64,000 bases of DNA, taken from assembly GCA_030549495.1 (NCBI GenBank), contig JAUIRK010001039.1, positions 744,001 through 808,000 of the forward strand, in the 5' to 3' direction. This document shows positions 62,601-64,000 of this stretch, piece after piece (position 1 is the first letter of the stretch; every line of letters begins with the position of its first letter). This stretch comes from Nectonema munidae (taxonomy: Eukaryota; Nematomorpha; Nectonematoida; Nectonematidae). A program made the position numbers and the translations under genes. A model generated the notes under the pieces. The model worked only from the letters and a program-made list of their open reading frames with translations, was not told where the DNA came from and did not search any database.

Positions 62601-64000
62601 AGAAGTAGAAGAATAAAGAAAAATAAAAGTATTTAAAAATAAAGTTAAAGTAAAAACTATTTATTTAAAAGATTTAAATTTAAAAGTTATTTAAAAGGAA
62701 AAAAAAGTTTGAAGTTTCTAAAAATATTAGAAAGTTATTAGAAGTTGTGTGTGAAAACTTTTGACACCAACGTATATAACAAATCATAAGCAAGGATGAA
62801 TGCAGGTAGTATACATTGGGTTATGATGACTAAAAGTTATGAAGCGTTATTTCAAGTCTTTATACATTTTGTGGTTTTGTTAAATAGTGTTTTAAAATTC
62901 TGTGCCGTTGTCTGCCCTGTCCATCCTTTCGATGTTTTAGAAGATTTTATATACTTTTTGCTACTTATCCCAGAAGTTTCTGTCAACGAGCGTCCGATGT
63001 TTAGCAACTTCATAGAGTAAAGTGGAAATATCTTGATCATTTAGAAATGATAGCAATATTGAAATGCAACTTAATTGCAAAATGCCATGTTTTTGACCTG
63101 CAGCCAATTCGATGCGCAACTCTTACGACTAAAACCTTTTTAATTGAAGATGCGTTTATTTGTTTCTTTCGATTTTATTCAACATCTCCACACCCTTCAA
63201 AGCCACTACAATTTTTTCAGTAGTCCAAAGTTTAGGAACGTGCTCAATGCTTGAACGATATGCTCGTTCATTTCGTTTTCATTTTCTCAATTTCAAGAAC
63301 ATCATAAGAACAAGAGATTTTAGCGTAAAGTTTCGCGCAAAAAGCCAAAAAGAAGGCCGATAAGGGTTAAATCTAAGAGAACAAAGGAATGAATAGAAGT
63401 TCTATATACCTTATTTGCTCATAATCACCATTTAGAAGATGTTTCAAGAAGATTAAGCTTAAAATGTATATTACAGTGTCTTCAAGTAGGCTGATCGCAA
63501 AACTAAAAAAGATTTGCATTATTGAATTTGATGAAACAAAAAAAATGAAAATTTTGAACTGTAAATAATGTTTTAGTTCTTGCTATTTGAAGACAAATAA
63601 TTGTTTTCGCCGCATATGTTATTTTGAGTACTTTTAAGATCTTGAGGTCGATGGCATATAGTCAAATCTTCTGACTTATCTCGATTGAAATTTTTCTAAA
63701 AAAATATACCACTAAATTCTCTATACAAAAAAGGCGGTATGAAAGGTAGGTATTCCACATTTCATTTTAAGTTCAATTTTCACTCTTTTTTCACCAGAAA
63801 AATTTTTTTCTTTAGAATTAATAAATTTGATATTTTCGTGAAGGAAGGTATTTTGACAAAATATTTAAATACTTTGACGCCATTTTTTACCATGGCTTTA
63901 CAAGATCACAAATGATAGCGCATTCTTTTCATTCAAACAGAGGAGATATTTGTGTATTAGAAAGTAAGAAAAGCATACCTCCTAAAACTTCTTCAAGCAC
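62601..64000. other. right end of window, no gene called
   Basis: Overlapping frames on both strands at 62796-63040 and one at 63160-63363 are short and carry no recognised motif. An exon of another gene cannot be excluded, but splice sites and homology are lacking. Confidence 0.4.

Noticed and set aside
62796-63040. Overlapping sense and antisense open frames as an exon of a neighbouring gene
   Set aside because: No homology, no convincing splice pair and unremarkable composition.

Overview
The window is AT-rich, intron-rich animal DNA. It carries one recognisable host gene and a dense mixture of decayed transposable elements. The organism is probably an invertebrate, and I lean towards an arthropod. 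The reasons are long introns full of piggyBac, hAT and pogo-like debris, LINE fragments of Jockey and L2/CR1 type, and a FERM gene that resembles both the vertebrate FRMD3/FRMD5 pair and, as I recall it, the single fly homologue. I cannot name the species.

Host gene (768-49192, plus strand). I assembled 18 coding exons that keep phase at every junction and all have GT/AG borders. They encode a protein of about 673 residues: a FERM domain in three lobes (residues about 22-304), a FERM-adjacent segment (about 305-353), a low-complexity linker with a poly-Asp run, and one membrane span close to the C-terminus (about 622-645). This is the layout of FRMD3 and FRMD5, membrane-anchored members of the protein 4.1 superfamily. 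A poly(A) signal lies at 49723-49728. An in-frame read-through of exon 17 is followed closely by another AATAAA, which could give a soluble isoform.

Introns. Intron 1 holds a decayed DDE transposase (about 4.0-4.5 kb), a piggyBac-family copy with a readable but broken minus-strand transposase (5.93-10.39 kb) and a LINE 3' fragment (11.03-11.42 kb). Intron 2 holds two hAT-type elements nested one inside the other with intact 8-bp target duplications. Introns 4 to 6 and 16 carry short TTAA-flanked MITEs. Intron 5 carries a damaged partial copy of exon 11. Intron 8 has a tandem-plus-inverted duplication. Intron 10 has an inverted, internally deleted copy of the piggyBac element. Intron 15 has a ZBED/hAT transposase remnant. 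Intron 16 has an arm of a foldback element and AT-rich tandem repeats of about 325 bp.

Downstream (49.7-64 kb). I see no host gene. The region contains a nearly perfect 1.19-kb palindrome built partly of 28-bp minisatellite units (52071-53257), tandem repeats of about 1 kb (53.57-55.85 kb), a 51-bp hairpin, a degenerate L2/CR1-like LINE (57.4-59.2 kb), a Jockey-like LINE mosaic interrupted by a hAT MITE (60.6-62.6 kb) and further TTAA MITEs.

The palindromic 28-bp-iteron family is the least explained structure in the window and the best candidate for something not yet described. No CRISPR array, rRNA gene, true tRNA gene or intact mobile-element ORF was seen.
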